Positions 52,313-60,856 of a stretch of 64,000 nt of DNA are shown here, piece after piece. Where the stretch lies: NCBI GenBank assembly GCA_019973575.1, contig BPUI01000001.1:2616342-2680341 (forward strand), read 5' to 3'. Source of the DNA: Gemmatimonadetes bacterium T265. GTDB taxonomy: Bacteria > Gemmatimonadota > Gemmatimonadetes > Gemmatimonadales > Gemmatimonadaceae. The notes under the pieces were generated by a model. It was not told the DNA's origin. It saw only the letters and a program-made list of their open reading frames with translations, and did no database searches. Position numbers and translations under genes: made by a program. How positions within the stretch are numbered: position 1 is the stretch's first letter; every line of letters begins with the position of its first letter.

Positions 52313-53257
52313 ATGTCCTCCCCGCCAGCCGCACATCCGGAAACGCGCGATGCCGCCGGTCGGCTCGCCGCGGATGCCGTGTTTCCGGCGGGGTGGCCCG
52401 GCCACGACGCGCGCCTCGTGGCCGTCGGTGCCGGCGAGCACGCCCGCGTCGTGCGCTGCGCCGCGTCGGGCGGATCGTACCGCAGCGCGCCGGCAGTCGT
52501 CTGCCTGCACGGCTGGGGGGCGTGCGCGTACGGGTACCGCCACGTCCTCGGCCCGATCGCCACCGCAGGCACTGACGCGTACGCGCCCGATCTGCGCGGC
52601 CACGGATGGTCCGCCAAGCCGCTCGACCGCGCCGCTTACGCCCCCGACGCACTCGCCACCTGGACCCTCGGCCTGGTCGACGCGCTGGCGCTCGACCGCG
52701 TGGTGCTCGTCGGCCACTCGCTCGGCGGCGCGATCGCCCTCCACACGGCGCGCCTCGCGCCCGACCGCGTCGCCGCGCTCGTCCTCCTCGCCCCGCTCGG
52801 CCTCGACACGGTCGAGCGCCTCGAGCAGATCCGACGCCTGACCCCGGACGTGATCGACGCCTGGCTGCCGATCGTCGCGAGTGTCCGGACGGTGACCGCG
52901 CTTGCCCTCCGCACCGCGTACGGCCGGCTCGGCAGCCCCACGCCGCGCGACGTCGACGAGTACTGGGCCCCGACCGCGGACCCGCGGTTCGCGCGCGCCG
53001 CGCGCCTGATCTTCCACGCCGACCCGTGGACCGCGTTCGCCCCGGACGTACTCGCCGGTATCCCGCAGCCGGTCGAAGTCGTGGCGGGCGCGCGCGACAA
53101 TCTCCTTCGCGTCGACTCGCTCCGGCGCCTCACGGGCGCGTTCCCGCGCGGCGCGCTCGACGTCGTGCCCGACGCGGGCCACGTCCTCGCCGACGAGGTC
53201 CCCGACCGCGTCGTCGCCGCGGTCGCACGCGCCCGCGCGGCGGTCGGCAATGCGTGA
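52313..53257 (+). CDS. Alpha/beta hydrolase
   Basis: A 314-residue alpha/beta-hydrolase: AVVCLHGWGACAYGYRHVLG, DLRGHGWSAKP, the nucleophile elbow LVGHSLGGAIAL with Ser, the acid in VVAGARDNLL and the catalytic His in VPDAGHVLADEVP. A helical cap lies between. The substrate is unknown. The N-terminal 35 residues are variable, and there is no clear signal peptide. Its 3' end overlaps the next gene's start by eight bases, so expression is coupled to the YdcF-like protein. It is divergent from the Glu-type hydrolase. Confidence 0.88.
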   Translation: MSSPPAAHPETRDAAGRLAADAVFPAGWPGHDARLVAVGAGEHARVVRCAASGGSYRSAPAVVCLHGWGACAYGYRHVLGPIATAGTDAYAPDLRGHGWSAKPLDRAAYAPDALATWTLGLVDALALDRVVLVGHSLGGAIALHTARLAPDRVAALVLLAPLGLDTVERLEQIRRLTPDVIDAWLPIVASVRTVTALALRTAYGRLGSPTPRDVDEYWAPTADPRFARAARLIFHADPWTAFAPDVLAGIPQPVEVVAGARDNLLRVDSLRRLTGAFPRGALDVVPDAGHVLADEVPDRVVAAVARARAAVGNA

Positions 53258-54113
53258 CGCCGCACCGCGCGTGCCGCCGGGCGGCCGCGCGTACCGGCGA
53301 CGTGGGGCAGGACGGCGCTCGATCGGGCGCGCGCTCCGCGGCGCCGTGATCGCAGTCCTCGTTTGGACCGGCGCCTCCACGCTCGGCATCCCCCATCTGT
53401 TCGGCTTTGCGGCAAACGACGTGTTCGCGCTCGCCGGCGTGACCGGCGCCGTGTTGGGCGCCCTCGGAGCCGAGCGCGCGCTGCGCGTGAGCGCCGCCGC
53501 GATCGCCGTGCTCCTCGTACTCGCCACCTCCGTGCCGCTGATCGGACGCGTTGCGCCGTCGACGGTGCGCCGCGACCGCCCGGCCGCCGATTCGGGCGCA
53601 GTCGTCGACGCGATCGCCGTCTTGTCGAGCGGCGTCAGCGACGACGGGATGGTCGAGGAGGACGGCGTCGACCGCCTGCTCGCCGGGCTGGCGCTCGCGC
53701 AGCGCACGGGGCGCCCGCTCCTCGTCAGCATCGTGCGCCCGCACATGAGCGCGCGGGTGTCGTCCCTCGCCGATCAGCGGCGCCTCGCCGCGCTCGCCGG
53801 CGTCGGCGACCGCCTCTGGACCGTCGATTCGGTCCGCTCGACGCGCGACGAGGCCGTGCGGATGACGGCGCTGGCGCGTGCGCACGGGTGGCGACGCGTC
53901 GCGCTCGTCACGTCCCCAACCCACACGCGCCGCGCCTGTGCGGCCTTCGAGCGCGCCGGCCTCGCCGTCGTCTGCACGCCCGCGCCGACCCGGGACGCGG
54001 CGTGGAGCGGCCCCACGCCGCTGCGCAGCCCGGGCGATCGACTCCGCGTCACCGGACTCTGGCTGCACGAACAGGTCGGCTGGTGGCTCTACCGACGCCG
54101 CGGGTGGGTGTAG
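53250..54113 (+). CDS. YdcF/ElyC/SanA family (DUF218) membrane protein
   Basis: A 287-residue protein with membrane segments near the N-terminus (GAVIAVLVWTGASTLGIPHL, FALAGVTGAVLGALGA and AAIAVLLVLATSVPLIG). The DUF218 domain follows, with AIAVLSSGVSDDG, RLLAGLALAQRTGRPLLVSI, VDSVRSTRDEAVRMTALARA and LVTSPTHTRRA. Members of this family (ElyC, SanA) influence envelope or lipid-carrier metabolism, though the reaction is unclear. The start overlaps the upstream hydrolase gene. It is convergent with the pseudopilin gene 26 bases away. Confidence 0.85.
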   Translation: MRDAAPRVPPGGRAYRRRGAGRRSIGRALRGAVIAVLVWTGASTLGIPHLFGFAANDVFALAGVTGAVLGALGAERALRVSAAAIAVLLVLATSVPLIGRVAPSTVRRDRPAADSGAVVDAIAVLSSGVSDDGMVEEDGVDRLLAGLALAQRTGRPLLVSIVRPHMSARVSSLADQRRLAALAGVGDRLWTVDSVRSTRDEAVRMTALARAHGWRRVALVTSPTHTRRACAAFERAGLAVVCTPAPTRDAAWSGPTPLRSPGDRLRVTGLWLHEQVGWWLYRRRGWV

Positions 54114-54139
54114 GCGGTCGCGCCCGCCCTCCGTCCGCC

Positions 54140-54601
54140 TCATCGTACGCGCCCCAGGCGTGAGACGACGACCGTGTCGGTCGCCGCTCCCCGTCGGACG
54201 ACGACCCGCAGGTTGCTCCCGCCATAACCCACGCCGGTGGCCCCGTACGCGGCGGAATCGCGGGTCGCGCTCAGTCGCACGCCGTACACACCAGCCAGCG
54301 AGCGGCGCAGGACCGTGTCGGTCCGCAGGTGGACGGCGATCGTCCCGGCGACGGTATCGACCCGGACGGCCACCCGCTCACCGCGCCGCACGGCGGCCGC
54401 GCGCGCAGCCGCGAATGCCGACCGTACCTCGGCCGTCGCGCCGCGGACGGCGGTCCCATTTCGCAGATGCGACACGCCGCGCAGTCCGAGTCCGAGCGCC
54501 ACACCCAGGATCACGAGCGCGACGATCAGTTCAGGCAGCGTGAACCCCGGGCGGCGGGGCAACCCCGCGGCCGCCCACCGCGTAACACCGGGACGAGACA
54601 C
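54140..54601 (-). CDS. GspH/FimT-type pseudopilin
   Basis: A 153-residue type IV pilin-like protein. The prepilin motif PRRPGFTLPELIVALVILGV has the Gly-Phe cleavage site and Glu at position +5 of the mature protein, followed by the long hydrophobic helix. The C-terminal domain is beta-rich, as in GspH/FimT minor pseudopilins. It starts with GTG at 54601; a much longer open frame upstream is the antisense shadow of the phosphofructokinase gene. No other pilus or type II secretion genes are adjacent, so it is an orphan. Minor pilins can serve DNA uptake or secretion (family knowledge). Confidence 0.82.
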   Translation of the reverse strand: MSRPGVTRWAAAGLPRRPGFTLPELIVALVILGVALGLGLRGVSHLRNGTAVRGATAEVRSAFAAARAAAVRRGERVAVRVDTVAGTIAVHLRTDTVLRRSLAGVYGVRLSATRDSAAYGATGVGYGGSNLRVVVRRGAATDTVVVSRLGRVR

Positions 54602-54703
54602 GCGCCCACCATATGTGATCGCGGCCCCAGAGCGTGTATCGTTTTGTTGCGCGCACGCCCCTTTCCTTGCCGGACCGCCCCGCCGAGTTCCACGCTCCCC
54701 GCC

Positions 54704-55798
54704 ATGCGTATTGCCATTTCGACCGGGGGCGGCGACGCCCCAGGGCTGAACGCCGTCATCCGCGCCGCCGTCCTGTCCGCCGTGCGCCGGGGCTGGGACG
54801 TGTTGGGCATCAAGCGCGGGTTCGCCGGCCTGCTCGGAGACGACGAGGTCGTCCCTCTCTCTCCGATCGCGGTCCGCGGCATCGCGCACCTGGGTGGCAC
54901 GATCCTCGGCACGACCAACCGCGGGAGCCCCTTCGATTATCCCGTACGGCAGCCCGACGGCAGCTTCGTCTACGTCGACCGCTCCGACGAACTCGTCGCG
55001 AACGCGCGCGCGCTCGGGATCGACGCGATCATCTCGATCGGCGGCGACGGCTCGCTCCGCATCGCCCAGCAGCTGATGGGCAAGGGCCTCAACGTCGTCT
55101 GCGTCCCGAAGACGATCGACAACGACGTCCCGTGCACGATCAACACGTTCGGCTTCGACACGGCGGTGAGCACCGTCGTCGAGGCGCTCGACAAGCTGCA
55201 CACCACCGCCGAAAGCCACGACCGCGTCATGGTCGTCGAGGTCATGGGACGCGACGCGGGCTTCATCGCCCTGTACGCCGGCATCGCGGGGACCGCGGAC
55301 GTCATCCTCATCCCCGAAATCCCGTACGACGTCGAACAGGTGTGCGAGAAAGTGCGCGCTCGCGAGCGCGCCGGGCGCCGCTTCTCCATCATCGTCGTAG
55401 CGGAAGGCGCAATGCCGATCGGCGGCGCGGTGTCGATCCTCGGCGAGTCCATGCCCGGACAGGCCCGCCGCGTGGGCGGACTCTGCGAGCCGCTGGCCCG
55501 CGAAATCCAGACACGTACCGGCAAGGAAACCCGCTCCCTCGTCCTCGGCCACCTGCAGCGCGGCGGGCAGCCCACTGGGTACGACCGGCTCCTCTCGACG
55601 CGCTTCGGCGGGGCAGCGGTCCGCGCGATCGAAGAAGGACTGTGGGGGCACATGGTCGCGCTGCAGTCGCCACACATCGTCTTCGTCCCGATCGCCGAGG
55701 TACTCCGCAGCGAGAAACGCGTCGAAGTCGACGGCGACATCGTGACGACCGCGCGCGAGCTCGGGATCGGGTTCGGCGATGCGCCCGTCGCGGACTGA
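54704..55798 (+). CDS. pfkA: 6-phosphofructokinase
   Basis: Phosphorylates fructose-6-phosphate to fructose-1,6-bisphosphate. The 364-residue protein begins IAISTGGGDAPGLNAVIRAA and has the phosphoryl-donor motif IISIGGDGSLRIA. It also has the catalytic PKTIDNDVPCTINTFGFDTA, the substrate-binding VVEVMGRDAGFIALY and LGHLQRGGQP. Gly in GGDGS is typical of ATP use, whereas Lys in PKTIDND is typical of the PPi-dependent or mixed group, so the donor cannot be fixed with certainty. The ATG at 54704 gives the canonical N-terminus. It is divergent from the pseudopilin gene. Confidence 0.95.
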   Translation: MRIAISTGGGDAPGLNAVIRAAVLSAVRRGWDVLGIKRGFAGLLGDDEVVPLSPIAVRGIAHLGGTILGTTNRGSPFDYPVRQPDGSFVYVDRSDELVANARALGIDAIISIGGDGSLRIAQQLMGKGLNVVCVPKTIDNDVPCTINTFGFDTAVSTVVEALDKLHTTAESHDRVMVVEVMGRDAGFIALYAGIAGTADVILIPEIPYDVEQVCEKVRARERAGRRFSIIVVAEGAMPIGGAVSILGESMPGQARRVGGLCEPLAREIQTRTGKETRSLVLGHLQRGGQPTGYDRLLSTRFGGAAVRAIEEGLWGHMVALQSPHIVFVPIAEVLRSEKRVEVDGDIVTTARELGIGFGDAPVAD

Positions 55799-56043
55799 CC
55801 GGCTCGCAGCCATCTGCCGTCGTAACCGCCTCGTGCGTCGCGCGTCCTGCTCGGGGGACGACCGGTGTCGCCGCGGGCAGACACGCGAGCTCGCGCGCAG
55901 CGGCGGCCGGCACGCGCTTTTCAGCTAACTGCCGGCCGCGTAACGACTTGACCCGATCCGGCCGGGAGTGCACGTCATACCGGCGCGCGGCATCCCCCGT
56001 GCTTCATACCCCGCTACCACCAACGGCACGGAACGGAGGAGGA

Positions 56044-57126
56044 ATGGCGAGAGCGCGATGGGCGAGTAGGTGGGCGATGGCGGTCGGCGCGGCGATAGCG
56101 CTCGCCGCAGGGCGTGCGCGCGCCCAATCTCCCAAGCCGTCGGGCGATGGCAAGGGCAAGGACCCGGATGTGCCCGCCGCGTACCGGCCGCCGCCCGGCA
56201 TGTGCCGTGTCTGGCTCGCGAAGGTGCCGCCCGGCCAGCAGCCAGCACCGACGGACTGCGCGTCCGCCGTCCGCAACCGGCCGTCGAACGGCCGCGTGCT
56301 CTTCGGCGACGACTACGTCGGGAAAAAGCCGGCGAACACGTCGCACGCCGGGCCGAACCTGCTGACGAACGTCGCCGACAGCGCCGCGAACGCATGGCGC
56401 GTTACGCCCGCGCTGAACGTTGTTTCGGCCGAGATCCCGGTCGCCGCGGCCGCGACGACGCGTGCTACCGAACGCACGCCGACGTCGGCCGGCCGCGTCG
56501 CGCAGGACGAGTACGAGGCCGGGTACGCGGCGGGCTACCGCGATGCGATGAACGGACACCGGCCGCGTTTCCGCGGCGCAGACCGGGCGGACCCCGGCAC
56601 TGGGACGACGGGCTACGCCGTGCCGGGCTCGTCCGGATACGGTCAGTCGAACGGCGGAGCGGTCGTGGTCGTCCCGCCCGGCCAGGACCCGCGGTACTTC
56701 AACAACGGCCGTTACCCGCCACCCGGGCGCGCGAACGGCATCTGCCTCGACCGCGACGGCGATGGCTGGTGCGACGATCCCCGCTTTGGCGCTCCCGTCT
56801 GCCGCGACCTCGACGGCGACGGGCGTTGCGACGACTACCCCGGACTCGCCGCCTCGCCGTACCCGAGCAGCCTCCCCGAGATGCGCGCCGGCGTCGAGGT
56901 CCAACAGGGCCGCGGGTCGGCGCTCGCGCTCCGGTGGCTCGGCACGTCGGAGGTCGTCGCGCGGCTCGTCGACCCCAAGCGCACCGGCACGCCGTACCGC
57001 GTGCTGTGGTTCGATGCGAACACGAACGCGCTCCTCCAGTCGTGGACCGATCTCGACGGCGACGGGATCGCGGACCGGGTGGAGATCTTCCGGAACGGGC
57101 GACGGGTGAAGTTGTTGGGGCGCTGA
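56044..57126 (+). CDS. Secreted protein with DxDGDG calcium-type motifs
   Basis: A 360-residue exported protein with a strong Shine-Dalgarno (GGAGGAGG directly upstream) and signal peptide AVGAAIALAAGRARAQS. A PPPGMCRVWLAKVPPGQQPA motif with a later Cys (PTDC) lies near residues 47-70; this motif recurs in uncharacterised secreted proteins of the group. The C-terminal part has three Asp-rich loops (DRDGDGWCDD, DLDGDGRCDD, DLDGDGIADR) like dockerin or thrombospondin-type calcium loops, two of them with a Cys. A Tyr/Gly/Asn-rich spacer lies between. Function is unknown; calcium-stabilised surface attachment is plausible. Confidence 0.78.
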   Translation: MARARWASRWAMAVGAAIALAAGRARAQSPKPSGDGKGKDPDVPAAYRPPPGMCRVWLAKVPPGQQPAPTDCASAVRNRPSNGRVLFGDDYVGKKPANTSHAGPNLLTNVADSAANAWRVTPALNVVSAEIPVAAAATTRATERTPTSAGRVAQDEYEAGYAAGYRDAMNGHRPRFRGADRADPGTGTTGYAVPGSSGYGQSNGGAVVVVPPGQDPRYFNNGRYPPPGRANGICLDRDGDGWCDDPRFGAPVCRDLDGDGRCDDYPGLAASPYPSSLPEMRAGVEVQQGRGSALALRWLGTSEVVARLVDPKRTGTPYRVLWFDANTNALLQSWTDLDGDGIADRVEIFRNGRRVKLLGR

Positions 57127-57144
57127 CATCGTCGGACGTCCGAG

Positions 57145-57227
57145 GTGGACCCCCGCGTTCGCGGGGGTGACGAGCAAGGGCACCGCGACGCCCACCGTCC
57201 GTCACCCCCGCGAACGCGGGGGTCCAC
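57145..57227. repeat. 28-bp inverted repeat of nested palindromes (REP pair)
   Basis: Arms 57145-57172 and 57200-57227 are perfect complements. Each arm is itself a hairpin (CCCCCGC-4 bases-GCGGGGG), so single-stranded DNA or RNA could fold as a cloverleaf. It lies between the calcium-motif protein and helicase genes and could also act as a terminator. A single copy of the same unit is inside nadE at 37219-37241. Confidence 0.85.
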
Positions 57228-57271
57228 TCGTCTCGGCGACCCACAGCACGCCGCGTGCGTAGCTTCCCCGG

Positions 57272-60004
57272 GTGCGCCACCCCACCGATCGCTTCCTCCC
57301 GCCCGACCACGACGCCTTCGTCGCGGCCGAGCCGCCGACCGGCCGCGTCATCGTCATCGCGCCCACCCGGGCCGCCTGCGAGACGATCGAACTCGCCCTC
57401 GGCCTCCACCTCGACACCTACCTCGAACGGCACCACGGCCAACGCCTGCGCGAGCTCGCGCGCTCGGGCGACGGGTTCGGTATCGTCGCGGGCACCGGCA
57501 CGGGGAAGACGCTCGCCATCCGGCCCATCGCGGAGGAGATCGTCGGCCGCGGCGGCACGGTCCCGCTCCGCGTCGGCGTCATCAACCGCGAGCGCGAGGC
57601 CACGCCCGACACGCCGACCTGGAACGTCGTCGTCGTCACCACAGGCATCGCACGGCGCTGGTTCCAGGACGGCGACATCCTCCCGCACGACACGCTCGTC
57701 GTCGACGAGATCCACCAGACGAGCGCCGAGCTGGAGCTCTGCCTCGCGTTAGGCAAGCGCGTCGGCTGCCGTTTCATCTGGCTCTCCGCGACCGTCGACC
57801 CGTCGTTCTACGCGCGCTACCTGGGATCCGCCGACGTGCTCGAGGTGACCTCGTTCGACCCCCGGCGGGCCGCTCGCGTCGAGGTGACCAACAAGCAGCC
57901 GCTCGAGTTCCTCGACGAGCGCTTCCTGCAGCAGGTCCAGCGCGGCCGGCGCGGCGTCGGCGTGTTCCTCCCCACGCGCGCGGGCGTCGAGCAGGCGGCC
58001 GAGTCGGTGCGCACCCGCGCGCCGAAGATCAATGCCGCCTACTACCACGGCGGCGAGCCGATCCGCGTCATCCGCCCCTTCCTCGAAGGCGGGGAGGAGC
58101 GGCCGTACGTGCTCGCGATGACCGCCGCCGGGCAGAGCGCGCTCAACGTGCGCGGGCTCGACACCGTCGTCATCGACGACACGCGCTTCACCAACGTCGT
58201 CGAGCGCGGCCGCAACGTCCTCACCCGCACCCACCTCGGCGCCAACGAGATCCTCCAGATGGCTGGGCGCGTGCACGGGCGCGTCGAGGGCGGGCGAGTG
58301 TTCATCCTCTCGGACCGCGACATCGACTTCGCGACGCTCCGCCCAGCGGAACCCGAGTTCCAACTCGCCGGCGACTCGGAACGCGTCGCCCTCACCTGCG
58401 CGGCGTTGGGCGTCCGCGCGGACGAGCTGGAGCTGCCGGTGCCGCTCGACCGCGTCGCGTACCGCCGCGCGTTCGCCCGCCTCCAGGCCCGCCACGTCGT
58501 CGACGGCGACGGGCGCCTCTCGCCGTACGGCCGCGCCGTCGAGGCGCTCCCGGTCGACCGCGCTTGGGCCGAGCTGATCGTCAACGCCGACGACGACTTC
58601 GTGCCCTACCTCGCGGTGATGAGCAGCATCGAGTCGCTGCACCGGATGACGCGCGAGGAACGCGACCTCGACGGCGTCGTCGTCCGCGGCAGCGACCACC
58701 TGACGAGCTACAACCTCTACGCCGAGGCGTTCCGCGAGGCGGGGTACGTGGGCGAGGTGTACGGGCTGCCGCGGCACCTGTTCGACCCCGAACGCGTGGA
58801 ACGGTGGGCCGAGCGGCGCGGCGTGCTCGTCAAGTCGGTCGAGGACGCCGCGCTCGCCACGGCGAGCGTCTACCGCTCGTTAGGCCTCGCGCTCCCGCAC
58901 GCGATGCCCTGGGCGGGGGAGCGCGCCTACCGCGGCTTCGCCGAGCTGCTCGCCGAGTTCATGCCGTTCGACCTCGTCGTCGACGAGGAGACCGCGTGGG
59001 GCGACAACGCGCGCATCTCGAAGACGAGCGTCTGCGGCTCCTGGGGCGCGGTCGCCGGGACGCTGCGCTACTTCGCGGACCGCTTCGGCGTGCCGCGCGC
59101 GTCGATCGAGGGGACGCAGCTGCCGCCGGACCTGCTGCGCCGGCACGCGACGTTAGGCCCGCCCCGGCTCGAGTACGACGCGCGCCGCCGCACGCTCGTG
59201 CTCACCCGGCGCGCCGAGTACTTCGGGTTCGAGCTCGACCGCGAGGTCGAGGCGGTCGACGCGTGGGACGACGGCCTCGCGCCCGAGGCGACGCGCGCGC
59301 TCGCGGAGGCGCTGGCGCGCGGCGAGGCGCGGCACATGGCCGTCCGCCGTAACGGGCCCGCGATCGACGAGGTGCGCGAGCTCTACCGCCGGTCCGGCGG
59401 CCGCACGCCCCGGCTCTCCGAACGCGAGTTGGCTGCGCTGTACGCCGAGCAGCTCGACGGCGTGCGGTCGACCGACGAGTTCCGCGCGCGGCCGCTCTGG
59501 CTCGACCTCGACCGGCTGCTCGACGAGCACATGACGCCGCGCGAGCGCGAGCGCCTGGCCCAGCTCCCCCTGGTGACGACGGTGCGCGACCGGGACGTCG
59601 ACCTGCACTACGAAGTCGAGGAGCCCGTGGGCGGGCCCGCGGTCGGCGTGGTCCGGCTCCGCCTGCCGGAGAAGCTCGCCCGCACGCTCGTCGAAGACGA
59701 GTTGCCGGCGCTCGACCGGCCGCTTCGCTTCCTCGTCCTCCGCGGCCCACGCGGCGCGGTGCGGGCCGACTCGCTCGACGAGCTGCAAGAGCTGCTCGAC
59801 CGACCGTGGTCGCCAGACGAACAGCGGCATGCGGACGAGCGGGCCGCGTCCGAACGGGCCGCCCAGCGCGAGGAACGCAAGGAGCGCACGCTCGCGAACC
59901 AGCTGCACCGGCACGCGCACGGCGGCCCGCCGCGGGGAGGACCGCGCGACGGCCGGGGGAACCGGTTCGGCCCGGGGCGGGGCCGAGGCGGACGCCGCCG
60001 ATGA
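57272..60004 (+). CDS. DEAH-type RNA/DNA helicase with basic RG-rich tail
   Basis: A 910-residue superfamily 2 helicase starting with GTG. Motif I is IVAGTGTGKTLAI (about residue 75), motif II DEIH in LVVDEIHQTS, motif III LSATVD, motif V near AMTAAGQSALNVRG, and motif VI ILQMAGRVHGR. The DEAH/HrpA form of motif VI is QRxGRxGR, so the first Arg is Met and the second Gly is His here. Helicase-associated winged-helix and OB-like regions follow. The C-terminus is a disordered Arg/Gly tail (GPGRGRGGRRR), typical of RNA-binding proteins. It lies alone, after the REP pair and before the TetR gene. Confidence 0.88.
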   Translation: MRHPTDRFLPPDHDAFVAAEPPTGRVIVIAPTRAACETIELALGLHLDTYLERHHGQRLRELARSGDGFGIVAGTGTGKTLAIRPIAEEIVGRGGTVPLRVGVINREREATPDTPTWNVVVVTTGIARRWFQDGDILPHDTLVVDEIHQTSAELELCLALGKRVGCRFIWLSATVDPSFYARYLGSADVLEVTSFDPRRAARVEVTNKQPLEFLDERFLQQVQRGRRGVGVFLPTRAGVEQAAESVRTRAPKINAAYYHGGEPIRVIRPFLEGGEERPYVLAMTAAGQSALNVRGLDTVVIDDTRFTNVVERGRNVLTRTHLGANEILQMAGRVHGRVEGGRVFILSDRDIDFATLRPAEPEFQLAGDSERVALTCAALGVRADELELPVPLDRVAYRRAFARLQARHVVDGDGRLSPYGRAVEALPVDRAWAELIVNADDDFVPYLAVMSSIESLHRMTREERDLDGVVVRGSDHLTSYNLYAEAFREAGYVGEVYGLPRHLFDPERVERWAERRGVLVKSVEDAALATASVYRSLGLALPHAMPWAGERAYRGFAELLAEFMPFDLVVDEETAWGDNARISKTSVCGSWGAVAGTLRYFADRFGVPRASIEGTQLPPDLLRRHATLGPPRLEYDARRRTLVLTRRAEYFGFELDREVEAVDAWDDGLAPEATRALAEALARGEARHMAVRRNGPAIDEVRELYRRSGGRTPRLSERELAALYAEQLDGVRSTDEFRARPLWLDLDRLLDEHMTPRERERLAQLPLVTTVRDRDVDLHYEVEEPVGGPAVGVVRLRLPEKLARTLVEDELPALDRPLRFLVLRGPRGAVRADSLDELQELLDRPWSPDEQRHADERAASERAAQREERKERTLANQLHRHAHGGPPRGGPRDGRGNRFGPGRGRGGRRR

Positions 60005-60020
60005 ACGACGTGTAGCGCCG

Positions 60021-60049
60021 TTGACCTTAGGACCGGCCGGTCCTAAGTT
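60021..60049 (+). promoter_or_regulatory. TetR promoter with perfect 22-bp operator
   Basis: A perfect palindrome at 60026-60047 (cttaggaccgg and its complement) lies between a -35-like TTGACC (60021-60026) and a weak -10-like TAAGTT (60044-60049), 17 bases apart. The GTG start at 60057 is about eight bases beyond, so the mRNA may be nearly leaderless. The position implies autorepression by the adjacent TetR protein. Confidence 0.75.
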
Positions 60050-60056
60050 GGCCGGT

Positions 60057-60773
60057 GTGTCTGACGCACCCGTCACGGACCGCCGGTCCCAGATCGTCGA
60101 TGCCGCCGCTCGCCTCATCGCGCAGCGCGGCTTCGCGGGGACGTCGGTCGACGACGTGATTCGCGACGCGCGTCTGAGCGGGAAGAGCCACTTCTACCAC
60201 TACTTCCGCTCGAAAGAGGCACTCGGCTACGCGGTGGTCGACCGTCAGTTCGAGCGGTTCGCCGAGCGCGGGCTCGCGGTGCTGCGCGAGCCGATGATCG
60301 AGCCACTGACGCGGCTCGCCCTGTTCATCGACGCGCTGGTCGCAGTGCAGGTCGCCCGCGGCTGCCGCGAGGGCTCGCCGTTCGGGACGTTAGCGGCCGA
60401 GCTCGCCGACGCGCACGAAGGTTTTCGCGCCCGCATCGCCGACGTGTTCGAGCAATGGACGACGCAGCTCGGGTCGCTGCTGTGGGAGGCCCGCGCGCAG
60501 CTCGTCGACGATGTCGACCCGGCCGGCCTCGCGCGGTTCATCATCGCGACACTCGAAGGGGCGATGCTCATGTCGCGCGTCGCGCGCGACCCGGAGGCGC
60601 TCCGGGGCATCGCGCATGACCTCAAGCGCTTCGTCGCGATGCACATGCGCGAGCCGGGGACGTACGCGGGAACGTCCCCCGTGCCGGGCGCACAGGCCGC
60701 GTACTCACAGCCGGGCCTGCCGACGGTGGCAGTGCGGATGACACGGACGTCCGGCGCGGGAGCGGCGACGTAG
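60057..60773 (+). CDS. TetR/AcrR family transcriptional regulator
   Basis: A 238-residue repressor. The N-terminal TetR HTH spans about residues 10-55: RSQIVDAAARLIAQRGFAGT, SVDDVIRDARLSGKSHFYHY and FRSKEALGYAVVD. A helical ligand-binding domain resembling the LmrA/YxaF-like group (GCREGSPFGTLAAELAD, FIIATLEGAMLMSRVARDPE) follows. The GTG at 60057 is the first start that leaves the HTH near the N-terminus. It sits directly below a perfect 22-bp palindrome at 60026-60047, which is likely its own operator. A short hairpin follows at 60812. The ligand and any remote targets are unknown. Confidence 0.93.
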   Translation: MSDAPVTDRRSQIVDAAARLIAQRGFAGTSVDDVIRDARLSGKSHFYHYFRSKEALGYAVVDRQFERFAERGLAVLREPMIEPLTRLALFIDALVAVQVARGCREGSPFGTLAAELADAHEGFRARIADVFEQWTTQLGSLLWEARAQLVDDVDPAGLARFIIATLEGAMLMSRVARDPEALRGIAHDLKRFVAMHMREPGTYAGTSPVPGAQAAYSQPGLPTVAVRMTRTSGAGAAT

Positions 60774-60811
60774 CAGCGAAGGGCGGCGACACAGCACGAC
60801 GGCACACAGAC

Positions 60812-60833
60812 GGAGTCCGCGGTGGACTCCTTT
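60812..60833 (+). terminator. Short hairpin after the TetR gene
   Basis: A 7-bp stem (60812-60818 with 60824-60830) with a five-base loop is followed by ttta, between the TetR and sigma factor genes. The T-run is short, so termination may be partial. Confidence 0.45.
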
Positions 60834-60856
60834 ACCGGGGCGGTGGGGACGACGAG

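Noticed and set aside
54140-55813. 557-residue minus-strand protein including the pseudopilin
   Set aside because: Everything upstream of 54601 is the antisense of phosphofructokinase; the pilin signal begins just after the GTG at 54601.
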